Source of the DNA: an uncultured Lachnospiraceae bacterium
GTDB lineage: Bacteria; Bacillota; Clostridia; Lachnospirales; Lachnospiraceae
Assembly: GCA_947385785.1 (NCBI GenBank)
Contig: CANDMH010000010.1
Span: 1 to 32,725 of the forward strand
DNA: 32,725 nt
Direction of reading: 5' to 3'
This document shows positions 7,007-14,860 of this stretch, in pieces. The notes under the pieces are model-generated. The model did no database searches. It was given only the letters and a program-made list of their open reading frames with translations, and was not told where the DNA came from. Each line of letters opens with the position of its first letter. Within the stretch, counting starts at the first letter, position 1. Both the position numbers and the translations under genes were made by a program.

Positions 7007-8128
7007 TCACCGTTCCATTGTATTGGTATGCGGCCCTCCTGCGGTACAGCGAAACAGGGCATCGCACACTTCCTTCACCTGCCGGGGCGTAAGCATCAGG
7101 GGATTCAGGATGATAACATTATCCCGTTCCTCAGAGCCGATGTACACGCCCTCCCCCCTCATTTTCGCGGAAAGCGCCGACGCGCTTCCCAGAGGTACTT
7201 CCCCGAACACTCTCGGAAAAGCCTGTCCCACCGGTCCTTCTTCCTCTCGCCAGACCCGTGAAAATCCGCATTTTCGAAGTGTCTGTTCGAATATCGAGCA
7301 GGCGGAGGAAAGCCGGCGCCACTCTGTATCCGCATCCTGGGCCAGGCAGGCCTTTACCGCCGCATAGAGTCCGGCCATGGCCTCACGGGAGGTTTTGCAG
7401 CAGCGGCATACGCCGTCCGCAGGCGGCCCCCAGCGGCGGCACCGCGCAATCCATTCCCGACGGCCCAGAATCAGGCCCGCGTCCTGAGGGCCGCGCAGTG
7501 CTTTCCCCCCGCTGAAGATCACCATATCCGCTCCCGTTTCCGTAAAGCGCCACAGGTTTTCCATCGGCGGGTTCTGCGCCGCCGCATCCACGATTACCGG
7601 TACTCCGCACCCATGTGCAATTTGCAGCACTCGCTCCAGAGGCAGGGAGCCGTCCCTGCCGTGGTAAATGAAATAAGCGACGGCAGCCGTTTTTTCCGTT
7701 ATGGCATCCGCCAGCTCCGCCTCGGTGGGCGGCGCGCTTTCCTCTCCCGTGAAAACCAGCTTCGCCCCCGCCGCCGCAAGGCTTTTATCATACGGATTGT
7801 GCTGTGCGCGCTGAAGGATGATTTCCCTCCGTTCCCCGCCCTCCGGCAAAGCATGATATGCCTCTTCACTGTCCAGTGCCATACATGCAGCAGCACACAG
7901 CATCAGCCCTCCTGCCGCCCCGTTGGAAAGATAGGCTCCCTCATTATGCGTGAGTTCGGCGACGGCATCACCTGCTTTTTCCTGGACCTGGGCCAAATCC
8001 ACCATGCTGCCTGCAATCTCCGCCATTGCGCGCAGGCTTTCCTCCCTCATACAGCTGCCGCCGTATTTTGTAAATGTATCCTGGGCATTGATATACCGCC
8101 GGATACCAAGCTCTTCAAAAATGTCCAT
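7007..8128 (-). CDS. SelA/DgaE-like PLP-dependent enzyme, probable ammonia-lyase
   Basis: The 373-residue protein is a fold-type I PLP enzyme of the SelA-related branch (EF_0838/DgaE type). Landmarks are INAQDTFTKYGG at the N-terminus, LSNGAAGGLMLCAAA (residues 68-82), His110 in AQHNPYD, Asp181 in VIVDAAAQNPP for the pyridine nitrogen, and Lys209 in FSGGKALRGPQDAGLI as the internal aldimine. DgaE of the D-glucosaminate pathway removes ammonia from D-glucosaminate-6-phosphate to give a 2-keto-3-deoxy sugar acid; this is family knowledge. The gene starts 5 bp after the glycoside hydrolase stop, with AAGGA inside that gene's 3' end. Next to a deacetylase and RidA proteins, an amino-sugar-acid ammonia-lyase is the best proposal. 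Its precise substrate and phosphorylation state are unknown. Confidence 0.8.
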   Translation of the reverse strand: MDIFEELGIRRYINAQDTFTKYGGSCMREESLRAMAEIAGSMVDLAQVQEKAGDAVAELTHNEGAYLSNGAAGGLMLCAAACMALDSEEAYHALPEGGERREIILQRAQHNPYDKSLAAAGAKLVFTGEESAPPTEAELADAITEKTAAVAYFIYHGRDGSLPLERVLQIAHGCGVPVIVDAAAQNPPMENLWRFTETGADMVIFSGGKALRGPQDAGLILGRREWIARCRRWGPPADGVCRCCKTSREAMAGLYAAVKACLAQDADTEWRRLSSACSIFEQTLRKCGFSRVWREEEGPVGQAFPRVFGEVPLGSASALSAKMRGEGVYIGSEERDNVIILNPLMLTPRQVKEVCDALFRCTAGGPHTNTMER

Positions 8129-8133
8129 CTCGC

Positions 8134-10587
8134 TCAGTCCTTTTTTGAAAACGGATTTTCATTCACCCACGAACGGCCTGCCGCCATATCCGTGCTTTCC
8201 GTAGAACCGGCAAATACATCAATGACTTCCGCAGCAGCAGCCGGCTCGCCGCTTTCCTGCAGCCCCGCATCCAACGGCAGCGGCTGTAACGCCCTCCAGG
8301 CATTTTCCGCCGCCTTCCACAGCGGCAGATGCTCCCCGCAGCAGGCATCGGTTACCGGATATCCTTCCTCCACCCAGCGCTGTTCCACTGCCAGGTACCG
8401 CTCCTCCAGCAGACTGTCCACCGCCGAAGCGTCCGCAGCGCCTCCGTCCTCCAGAAGCCTGCGCAGACAGTCAATGCATGCCGTCATCCGCGGATGATAG
8501 TATCCCTGAATCAATTCATGATAATCCCGGCTGGGGTAATCAATCAGATTGGGAATCGTCTTCGCGAAGGTCGTTCCCATATCCCGCATCCACCCGCGGA
8601 AATCCTCCGGCATGCAATCTGTGCCCGAGACATCCGGGTCACAGGGACGCCCTTCATAACGGCGGACCTTTGTCTCCACATAGGACTCCTCATCCTCCCC
8701 CGTCATCCGCTCCAGCTGTATCAGCAACTGCTCCAGCAGCGCGGCGTGCAGCTCAAACGCCGGGCGCAAATCCCCCGGGGATGTCCCCCTGTTCAGAAAC
8801 AGAGCAAACAGGCAGTGCAGATGCATGTTAAAATATTCCGTCATATACTGCCGCATCACATCGAACATATCGCGTCCCGCAAAGCGGTTTTTGTCCTCAT
8901 CCTTCAGAGCCGCCATGGTCTGCATATACTGCCCCAGAAGCCCTGCCACCTCATGGGATTCCCTTAACGGTACCAGGCGGCGCTGGGGACGCGCCAGATA
9001 GCAGCGCTTCTGATAGCGCGCATGGGAACTGTCTCTGTGAGAATAGACCGCCCTGTGCAGAAATCCAAGTGCCTTTCCTTTGGTTTCCCCGGCCCCCGCC
9101 CCGTAACGCCGCAGCGCGGTTTTCTCCAGAAAGCCTTCCATTGTAACCTTCCCCGGATTCCAGGCCAGCTGAAACAGCAGATCAAAGAAATGCAGACTGA
9201 CCCCGCACAGCTCGGTACAGTTGCCGAATCCCTCCCCTCGTTTAACGACACTGGTGTCAGTCATTTCCCGGGCCGCCTCAATGTGGCGTTCAAAGTCACC
9301 GTGCAGATGGTCGTCGCCCCCAAATTCATTCAGCGGTTCCAGGACATAACGAGCCTGGCTCAATGGGCCGTAATTCGCATCCCGGTACATGGGCTCCCGG
9401 AAGGTGCTGTCCGTCTCCTTCCTGTTCGGCCACAAATCCAGAAAATACACCTCCTCCGGCAGCGCATCCACAAATCGCTGCATGACACCCGGCATTGTCC
9501 AGATATGCGGCGGCGTGTTGGCCCTCACTCCCCAGCCGTCGAAGAAAAACCTGGCGTCCGGCACCGCCTCCCTTACGGCTTCGCAGGTATATTTCGCAAA
9601 ATCCAGATTCATTTGGATAAAATCATCTATATCCGTGGAAATATGGTGTTCCGAGGGCGGACATGCCGAAAAATGACGGCAGGGGCCGCAGGTCTCTGTC
9701 CATGTCTCCACAAAAGTCTTCACATAGATTTTGTACAAAGGGTCATCGGGATACAGGTAAGGTACTGTCTCCGCTTCGGCGTTATCGTCCTTCACCCATT
9801 CGCAGCCAAAGTATCTGGCGTCCGGGTAAGTCCTGTAAAACTCCAGGCTGGTTTCCTGCGGCATCATCTGTACCATGGTCTCCATGCCAATGCTGCGGGC
9901 ATACTCCGCAGTATCCCGGAGTACTTCCATCCGGGCGATATCTCCCGGCGTAATCGGCTCCGTCTTTACTCCCATTTTCTGAAAGGTTCGCTTGCGCACA
10001 TATGTATTCCAGCTGTAAAACCGATAAGAATTTATCTTATTGCGGGCATACATGTCCAATTCCCGCCGGCGCTCCTGCGCATTGAGAAACGCCCCGAAAT
10101 TATAAACCCACTGACCCACCGTGTGCCGAAACCGAAAGGCCGAGCGTTCCACCAGAGTCATATCCGGCACTGTCATGTCCGGATTTTGCGTATAAGAATC
10201 CCCGTCATAATAAAATCCAACACCAAACTGTGTCTGAAGCAGATGACATACGCTGTAGTACACGGAGCGCTGGTTTGAGCCGCCCAGTACCATAGTCTCC
10301 CCCCGCACCGCAATGGCAACACAGTCATTTTCGTCCTCGCTCTCCCCCGGCAGCACATGCTCCCGCTCTTCAAACGCACGAATCATGCCATGAGTTGTCG
10401 GCCTGCCCACCAGAATCCTGCCGCCGGGCAGAGAAGCACCTTCTTTTTCCCCCGCAATCAAAAGCCATGCGCCGCTGATTTTCTGTATGTAGAGACGCAG
10501 CTCCTGCGCCGCATGAGTTTCCAGCCAGGTCGCGTTTTCTCCTAATAAAATGGAACAGCATGCCGTCCCCCGCTCCGCAATTCTCAT
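8134..10587 (-). CDS. Large glycoside-hydrolase-like protein (GH67N / GH89-like)
   Basis: This first gene of the operon encodes 817 residues with no signal peptide. ATG 10587 follows GGAGG by eight bases. Residues 1-135 look like the small N-terminal domain shared by GH67, GH89 and GH20: AAQELRLYIQKISG, GRILVGRPTTH, and LGGSNQRSVYYSVCHLLQTQFGVGFYYDGD. A TIM-barrel-like region follows (about 150-480), opening with FRFRHTVGQWVYNFGAFLNAQERRRELDMYARNKIN and carrying ACPPSEHH with Glu313, FFFDGWG and FLDLWPN. The rest is helical. Glu313 is a candidate acid residue, but I could not place the nucleophile. GH89 enzymes cleave alpha-GlcNAc and GH67 enzymes cleave alpha-glucuronic acid; either would fit a sugar-acid or amino-sugar pathway. 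The family assignment is tentative. Confidence 0.65.
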   Translation of the reverse strand: MRIAERGTACCSILLGENATWLETHAAQELRLYIQKISGAWLLIAGEKEGASLPGGRILVGRPTTHGMIRAFEEREHVLPGESEDENDCVAIAVRGETMVLGGSNQRSVYYSVCHLLQTQFGVGFYYDGDSYTQNPDMTVPDMTLVERSAFRFRHTVGQWVYNFGAFLNAQERRRELDMYARNKINSYRFYSWNTYVRKRTFQKMGVKTEPITPGDIARMEVLRDTAEYARSIGMETMVQMMPQETSLEFYRTYPDARYFGCEWVKDDNAEAETVPYLYPDDPLYKIYVKTFVETWTETCGPCRHFSACPPSEHHISTDIDDFIQMNLDFAKYTCEAVREAVPDARFFFDGWGVRANTPPHIWTMPGVMQRFVDALPEEVYFLDLWPNRKETDSTFREPMYRDANYGPLSQARYVLEPLNEFGGDDHLHGDFERHIEAAREMTDTSVVKRGEGFGNCTELCGVSLHFFDLLFQLAWNPGKVTMEGFLEKTALRRYGAGAGETKGKALGFLHRAVYSHRDSSHARYQKRCYLARPQRRLVPLRESHEVAGLLGQYMQTMAALKDEDKNRFAGRDMFDVMRQYMTEYFNMHLHCLFALFLNRGTSPGDLRPAFELHAALLEQLLIQLERMTGEDEESYVETKVRRYEGRPCDPDVSGTDCMPEDFRGWMRDMGTTFAKTIPNLIDYPSRDYHELIQGYYHPRMTACIDCLRRLLEDGGAADASAVDSLLEERYLAVEQRWVEEGYPVTDACCGEHLPLWKAAENAWRALQPLPLDAGLQESGEPAAAAEVIDVFAGSTESTDMAAGRSWVNENPFSKKD

Positions 10588-10903
10588 CTGTAATTCCTCC
10601 CCATTCCTGTTGCTTCATTTCGCATAAACCATTTGACACCGCTATTCATCTGCCTTAAGTGTACCATGGCATTTTATCCCGCTCAATCAATAGAATTTGA
10701 CATCGAATCTTTAATTATTGATATACTGAAAGCCGCCATAACGATGGCGGCCTGCTGCTGTAGTGATAGGGTTTCGTCTACTGCAAATTTCATTGGCGTG
10801 CAGTATAAAATTATCAGGTTTACAAAGCTTTGGATTCAAATTGCATAACGAAACGCCTGTCTTCAGCGGTATCTTTTGACAATTCTGACAATTCCTAATC
10901 TAC
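10588..10903. other. Upstream region of the catabolic operon, no gene
   Basis: No credible ORF is present. A perfect hairpin GCCGCCAT-AACG-ATGGCGGC lies at 10732-10751. On the plus strand, TTGACA (10697) and TATACT (10722) form a weakly spaced promoter-like pair. I could not find a convincing promoter for the minus-strand operon; any -35/-10 there must be weak or activator-dependent. Confidence 0.4.
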
Positions 10904-10932
10904 TTGACACCAGGGGAATAAAGCATTATGAT
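10904..10932 (+). promoter_or_regulatory. Sigma-A promoter of the surface-protein gene
   Basis: TTGACA (10904-10909) and TATGAT (10927-10932) are 17 bp apart, a near-consensus vegetative promoter. The transcript would carry a leader of about 130 nt before ATG 11069, with AGGAGG about 12 bases before the start. Confidence 0.75.
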
Positions 10933-11068
10933 GAGATAACATATGGCAGTTTCTGTGAAGCACGCAAATTTATCTCTGCTGACTTACAGTTCCCGGGGTG
11001 GGCCGGGCGCCACAGACACTGCGGCATAAGGAAATGTCAAAAACAGGAAAAGGAGGAAAAACGGCAGA

Positions 11069-13702
11069 ATGAACGAAACAGGCAAAAAAATGCTGGCAAG
11101 CGCCGCAAAGAAAGGAAGAAGAGCCGTCATTGCAGTAACCGCCGGAGCGATATTGGCAGGCACCATCGGCTATGCCAGCGCTGCAGGCATAGAAGACATT
11201 TTTGACGAACGCTACTATGCAGATACGTATCCGGATCTGAAAGCCGCTTACGGTTATGACAGGGCAGCTCTTCTGAAGCACTTCAAGAAATACGGGCTCT
11301 CTGAGGGCCGGAACATGAACGAGATGATAGATATCGTCAAGTACAGAGAGAAATATCCGGATCTGGAAGAAGCCTTCGGCGACGACTGGGATGCTTATAT
11401 CGAGCATTACCTTACCTATGGCGCCTTTGAAGACAGGGACAACGGCACCAGTTTCGACGCCGCGGATTATCTTGAAAGGTATGGGGATCTGAAAGAGACC
11501 TTTGGAGATGATATACTGGCTGCCTACAAGCATTACAAGGAATACGGAAAGCATGAAGGCCGGGAGGCAAGAAGCGAGGAGGTAGTGCGGGCCGAGAGCG
11601 GCTGGGCGCCGGAACCGGAGAATGGCGACGACGACGAAGCGCCCCCCCTGCCGACAGTCACTGAGGAACCTTCTCAGCCCACGGAGCAGCCCGTAACACC
11701 AACGGAAGCGCCATTGCCGACGGAGGCACCCGCAGAGCCCACAGAGCAGCCGGCACAGACGGAAGCGCCCGCTCAGCCCACAGAACAGCCGGACCAGACG
11801 GAAGCGCCCGCTCAGCCCACGGAGCAGCCTGACCAGACGGAGACGCCCGTACAGCCCACAGAGGAACCTTCCCAAACGGAGGCACCATTCCCGACGGAAG
11901 CGCCGATACCTACGGAGGAACCGATTCCTACGGAATCACCATTGCCTACAGAGGAGCCGATTCCCACGGAATCACCATTGCCTACGGAACAGCCGGTTCC
12001 CACCCAGTCGCCGCTGCCGACAGGACAGCCGACCCCTACGGAAACGCCATTGCCTACGGAGGTGCCCCTCCCTACGGCAGCGCCTACAGAGCAGCCGGTT
12101 CCCACGGAAGCTCCTGTTCCCACAGAAGAGCCTTCCACGCCGGCAGAATTTGTGATTCAGAGTGTAGAAGTGGTCAGCAAAGGTTTCATCCGGGTTACCC
12201 TGAACCAGAAGACGGAGCAGCCCCTTACTTTGGGAGCGTTCAGTATCATATGTAACGATGGCGGCTCCGCCATGGCGATTCAGTCTGTGTCCACCAAGGA
12301 TAATATGGTTTATGACCTGACGACTGCCTACTACAGGGATCAGAAATACGATATACAGATTACCCTTCCGGACGGCACAGCAATCTCCAGTGTGTTTGAA
12401 TACAGGACGGATTGTGCGCAGATCGAAGGCATTCACGCTGTCCGCAGGAGCGCAACGGAAGCTGAGATTGTCTATAACTCTAACGAGCCGGGTACTTTTT
12501 ATTACATTTTAAGTGAAAACGGGCAGGGCGTGGCGCGGTTAACGTCTTTCCTGATGGAAGTAGCCGAAACAGTAGACGGGACGGCGCCTACGGAAGCAGA
12601 GCTCAAAGAGCGTGGTATAAAGACTGATATGAAACAGCATCAGAATACCATCACTGTTACCGGCCTGACTGAAGGTGTACCCTATATGGTATATTACATG
12701 GCCGTCAATACGGAAGGAAAGTCTACACTGGTAGACAGTTTCTCTATCGATGGGGAAGCCTATGTAGAGACGGCGGAGGCGATTCAGAGCGCCAAGGCAT
12801 TCGAGGAAAAACAGGCCAACGGCGAATTCCTCTATGGCTTTCAGATAACGCTGAAAAAAGCCACTGAGGAAGCGCTGACGCTGGATCAGTTCGACATAAG
12901 CTGTCCGAAGAATGAGACAAAGCTGGGACAGGTTAAGACCGTGGACAACAAGGTTTACCGTGTATATATGGAGAGGGGCACTATCCCCAAGGGCAATAAT
13001 ACCTATACCATCCTGATTACCCTGAAGGACAAAACGCAGTTGAAGGGTACATGTTATCTTGACCTGCAGGCGCCCCAGGTCAGCATCTGGGACTTTGAAT
13101 GGGTGGATACGGATACCGTGAAAGTCACTGTCAACTCGGACGAAGCAGGTATACTCCATTATGCAATCCAGGACGAGGTAGAAGGAGCAGGAACCATTGA
13201 AGGCAAAGACCCCTCGCAGATTTATATCAATGGTGTAAAAGTCGAGATGGGATATGGATTAAATTATATAACCGTTAAAGGTGTCAAAGAGGGACAATGG
13301 TTCTGCTGTGCCTCGGAGGATGCGCAGGGAAACAAGGAAGCATTTTTCACCTACAAGCAGATTCCCGCGTATACTGCCCCTGATCCGGACGAGGAGAAAT
13401 GGCCTAAGATAAGCCTAGTGGAAGTCATGAGCGATACGAAGCTCAAGGTTGTGTTTGACAAGTCATTGGATGGGTTTTATTATGAAAATACGGAGACCCA
13501 GATTAGTGGGCTTACGGGGAAGCCGTTGTTTGAAGCGGCATATGGCTCTGAAGGAAGCTCGAAGAACAATGTGCTCACCATTACCATAAGGAATCTCTCC
13601 ATGTCCGAGGGCAAGCATACCCTGACGATTGTTTTATACGGCCCGGATGAAGATAATCACTTCACAATACCAAAGACCTTAACATACGATTTCACAAGAT
13701 AA
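11069..13702 (+). CDS. Secreted multi-domain protein with EGR repeats and a Pro/Thr/Glu stalk
   Basis: The 877-residue protein opens with KKGRRAVIAVTAGAILAGTIGYASA, a signal peptide with a basic start and a hydrophobic core. Residues about 45-170 hold three repeats of about 37 residues of the type (F/I)D..YY...YPDL...G.D...L.HY..YG..EGR, a motif seen in many exported Firmicute proteins. Residues about 195-358 are a low-complexity Pro/Thr/Glu stalk. The remainder forms consecutive beta-rich, Ig/FN3-like segments of about 130 residues (for example IQSVEVVSKGFIRVTLNQK, EIVYNSNEPGTFYYIL, and VKVTVNSDEAGILHYAI). There is no LPXTG sorting signal, so it may be released or held by the N-terminal repeats. 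It has its own promoter and terminator. Function is unknown; a surface scaffold or adhesin-like role is inferred. Confidence 0.75.
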   Translation: MNETGKKMLASAAKKGRRAVIAVTAGAILAGTIGYASAAGIEDIFDERYYADTYPDLKAAYGYDRAALLKHFKKYGLSEGRNMNEMIDIVKYREKYPDLEEAFGDDWDAYIEHYLTYGAFEDRDNGTSFDAADYLERYGDLKETFGDDILAAYKHYKEYGKHEGREARSEEVVRAESGWAPEPENGDDDEAPPLPTVTEEPSQPTEQPVTPTEAPLPTEAPAEPTEQPAQTEAPAQPTEQPDQTEAPAQPTEQPDQTETPVQPTEEPSQTEAPFPTEAPIPTEEPIPTESPLPTEEPIPTESPLPTEQPVPTQSPLPTGQPTPTETPLPTEVPLPTAAPTEQPVPTEAPVPTEEPSTPAEFVIQSVEVVSKGFIRVTLNQKTEQPLTLGAFSIICNDGGSAMAIQSVSTKDNMVYDLTTAYYRDQKYDIQITLPDGTAISSVFEYRTDCAQIEGIHAVRRSATEAEIVYNSNEPGTFYYILSENGQGVARLTSFLMEVAETVDGTAPTEAELKERGIKTDMKQHQNTITVTGLTEGVPYMVYYMAVNTEGKSTLVDSFSIDGEAYVETAEAIQSAKAFEEKQANGEFLYGFQITLKKATEEALTLDQFDISCPKNETKLGQVKTVDNKVYRVYMERGTIPKGNNTYTILITLKDKTQLKGTCYLDLQAPQVSIWDFEWVDTDTVKVTVNSDEAGILHYAIQDEVEGAGTIEGKDPSQIYINGVKVEMGYGLNYITVKGVKEGQWFCCASEDAQGNKEAFFTYKQIPAYTAPDPDEEKWPKISLVEVMSDTKLKVVFDKSLDGFYYENTETQISGLTGKPLFEAAYGSEGSSKNNVLTITIRNLSMSEGKHTLTIVLYGPDEDNHFTIPKTLTYDFTR
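11653..12140 (+). repeat. Degenerate tandem repeats encoding the P/T/E stalk
   Basis: Within the surface-protein gene, 15- to 45-base units encoding PTEAP, PTEQP, PTESPLPTEEP and close variants repeat for about 490 bases. Several units are nearly identical at the DNA level, so length changes by slippage or recombination are likely between strains. Confidence 0.9.
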
Positions 13703-13725
13703 GTCATGCCTTACAAGCACATTCA

Positions 13726-13752
13726 CGGCCCATCCGCTTCGCGGATGGGCCG
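13726..13752 (+). terminator. Stem-loop terminator of the surface-protein gene
   Basis: A perfect 12-bp stem (CGGCCCATCCGC / GCGGATGGGCCG) with a TTC loop begins 24 bases after the stop codon. The T-run after it is poor (CCGTTCCC), so termination may be incomplete. A second perfect 10-bp stem follows at 13771-13795. Confidence 0.6.
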
Positions 13753-14278
13753 TTCCCGAATTCTGTCCCGCGAAACCGGGTTTTCCCCGGTTTCGGATAT
13801 TTCGGTTCTGCCAGTGCTTCAGATTTTGCTGTGGCCCGAATGTCCCGGCAAAATTGAAGCAGGCTGGCATCCGGGCAGGGCATCGAGTCGGCGGATTGCT
13901 ATACTCGTGAGCGCATTTAACCGCCGCTTTTCTGCTTTGCATTACAGAAACGCTCACTCGCTATACATGTAGGTTGGCACAGATATTTTCGTTAACGAGT
14001 ATAAATAGCTGACAACGGCTTTGCGGTATCGGTTTGCAGTTTAAGGAAATGTTTCGAAATAAATTTGCAGGATTCCACATGGGAAGGCCCACATATACCG
14101 GTGCTTCATTCCTGAAAGTGCAAATTTATTCTGTAACGAATTCAAATTAGGTATGCCATAAGCTACAGAGTACTGCAAAATCAATGATTTCATAAAACTG
14201 GATTCTGCAAGAGTTTAATTCTGCGCAGTTCCCAAGGAATTGTCAAAAAATCCCAAATCGGCATAAACGCCGCCGAAT
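13753..14278. other. Gene-free interval with inverted repeats
   Basis: No coding sequence is convincing. The interval contains the hairpin CGAAACCGGG / CCCGGTTTCG (13771-13780 with 13786-13795), an inverted pair around GTGAGCG and CGCTCAC, and a perfect 12-bp inverted repeat AATAAATTTGCA (14058-14069) with TGCAAATTTATT (14119-14130). I see no transposase remnant. Confidence 0.5.
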
Positions 14279-14338
14279 AAAAGGCTTCCGCAGAAGGATA
14301 CCCCAAAAAACCGGTACCTTCCTGCAGAAGCCTTTTCC
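14279..14338 (-). terminator. Rho-independent terminator of the BlaI/BlaR operon
   Basis: AAGGCTTCCGCAG-AAGG-TACC is matched by its inverse up to 14338, a stem of about 20 bp with one-base bulges. On the minus strand the 3' arm runs into CTTTTATT. It lies 22 bases after the last gene of the minus-strand operon. Confidence 0.75.
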
Positions 14339-14359
14339 TGTACACAATCCTCTTCCTCT

Positions 14360-14860
14360 TCACTCTCCCGGTTCCTCCGGCGCTATCCCGCATATCACCA
14401 CCATACAGGATGCCGCCAGTGCGACCACCGCGAATATCATGGCGATATTCAGCACATTATTTCCGTAAGCCGAGCTGAAAAAAGCAAACACCTGCAGCAA
14501 TACCATCCCCGCACGTATCACGTCAAGCCGTCCTGCGCACTCCGGCTGCCCCATGCGGATGCGTTCCGCCACCTCCCCGAACAGCACATATATGGCATAA
14601 ATATAGATTACCGTGGTCAGCAGCATCTCCAGCCCGTTCTCAAACCGCCATATCCAATGCACAAAATAATCTGCCGCCAACAGCAAAAACAGAGGTTTCA
14701 CCTGTTTTTCTCCCTGTGTCTGGCTTTCATGTGCCTGTATGGATGCATAGAACAGCAGCATCCCCACAAAATCCGGCAGCACTTCCAGGCTCCCGATACT
14801 GAAGTCCAGAAAATCAAACAGAAGCCCCCATTTCAAACATCTTAAAGCGTTTCGCTCCAC
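14360..14860 (-). CDS. Small multi-pass membrane protein after BlaR1-like gene
   Basis: I start at GTG 14860, seven bases after AGGAGG and overlapping the BlaR1-like gene by 19 bases; the frame is open further upstream only within that gene. The 166-residue product has about four hydrophobic segments: LLFDFLDFSIGSLEVLPDFVGMLLFYASI, PLFLLLAADYFVHWIW, LLTTVIYIYAIYVLFGEV, and a long pair near the C-terminus (VLLQVFAFFSSAY and NIAMIFAVVALAASCMVVICG). I do not recognise the family. Translational overlap with the antirepressor-like protease suggests that it belongs to the same signalling or response unit, perhaps as the regulated membrane component. Confidence 0.6.
   Translation of the reverse strand: MERNALRCLKWGLLFDFLDFSIGSLEVLPDFVGMLLFYASIQAHESQTQGEKQVKPLFLLLAADYFVHWIWRFENGLEMLLTTVIYIYAIYVLFGEVAERIRMGQPECAGRLDVIRAGMVLLQVFAFFSSAYGNNVLNIAMIFAVVALAASCMVVICGIAPEEPGE

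Noticed and set aside
11658..12436. Minus-strand ORFs rich in Gly/Ser/Val inside the surface-protein gene
   Set aside because: They are antisense translations of the Pro/Thr/Glu stalk repeats; the plus-strand gene has a promoter, ribosome site, signal peptide and domains.
14190..14393. 67-residue minus-strand ORF
   Set aside because: It runs through the terminator hairpin and overlaps the end of the membrane-protein gene; no ribosome site or family resemblance.
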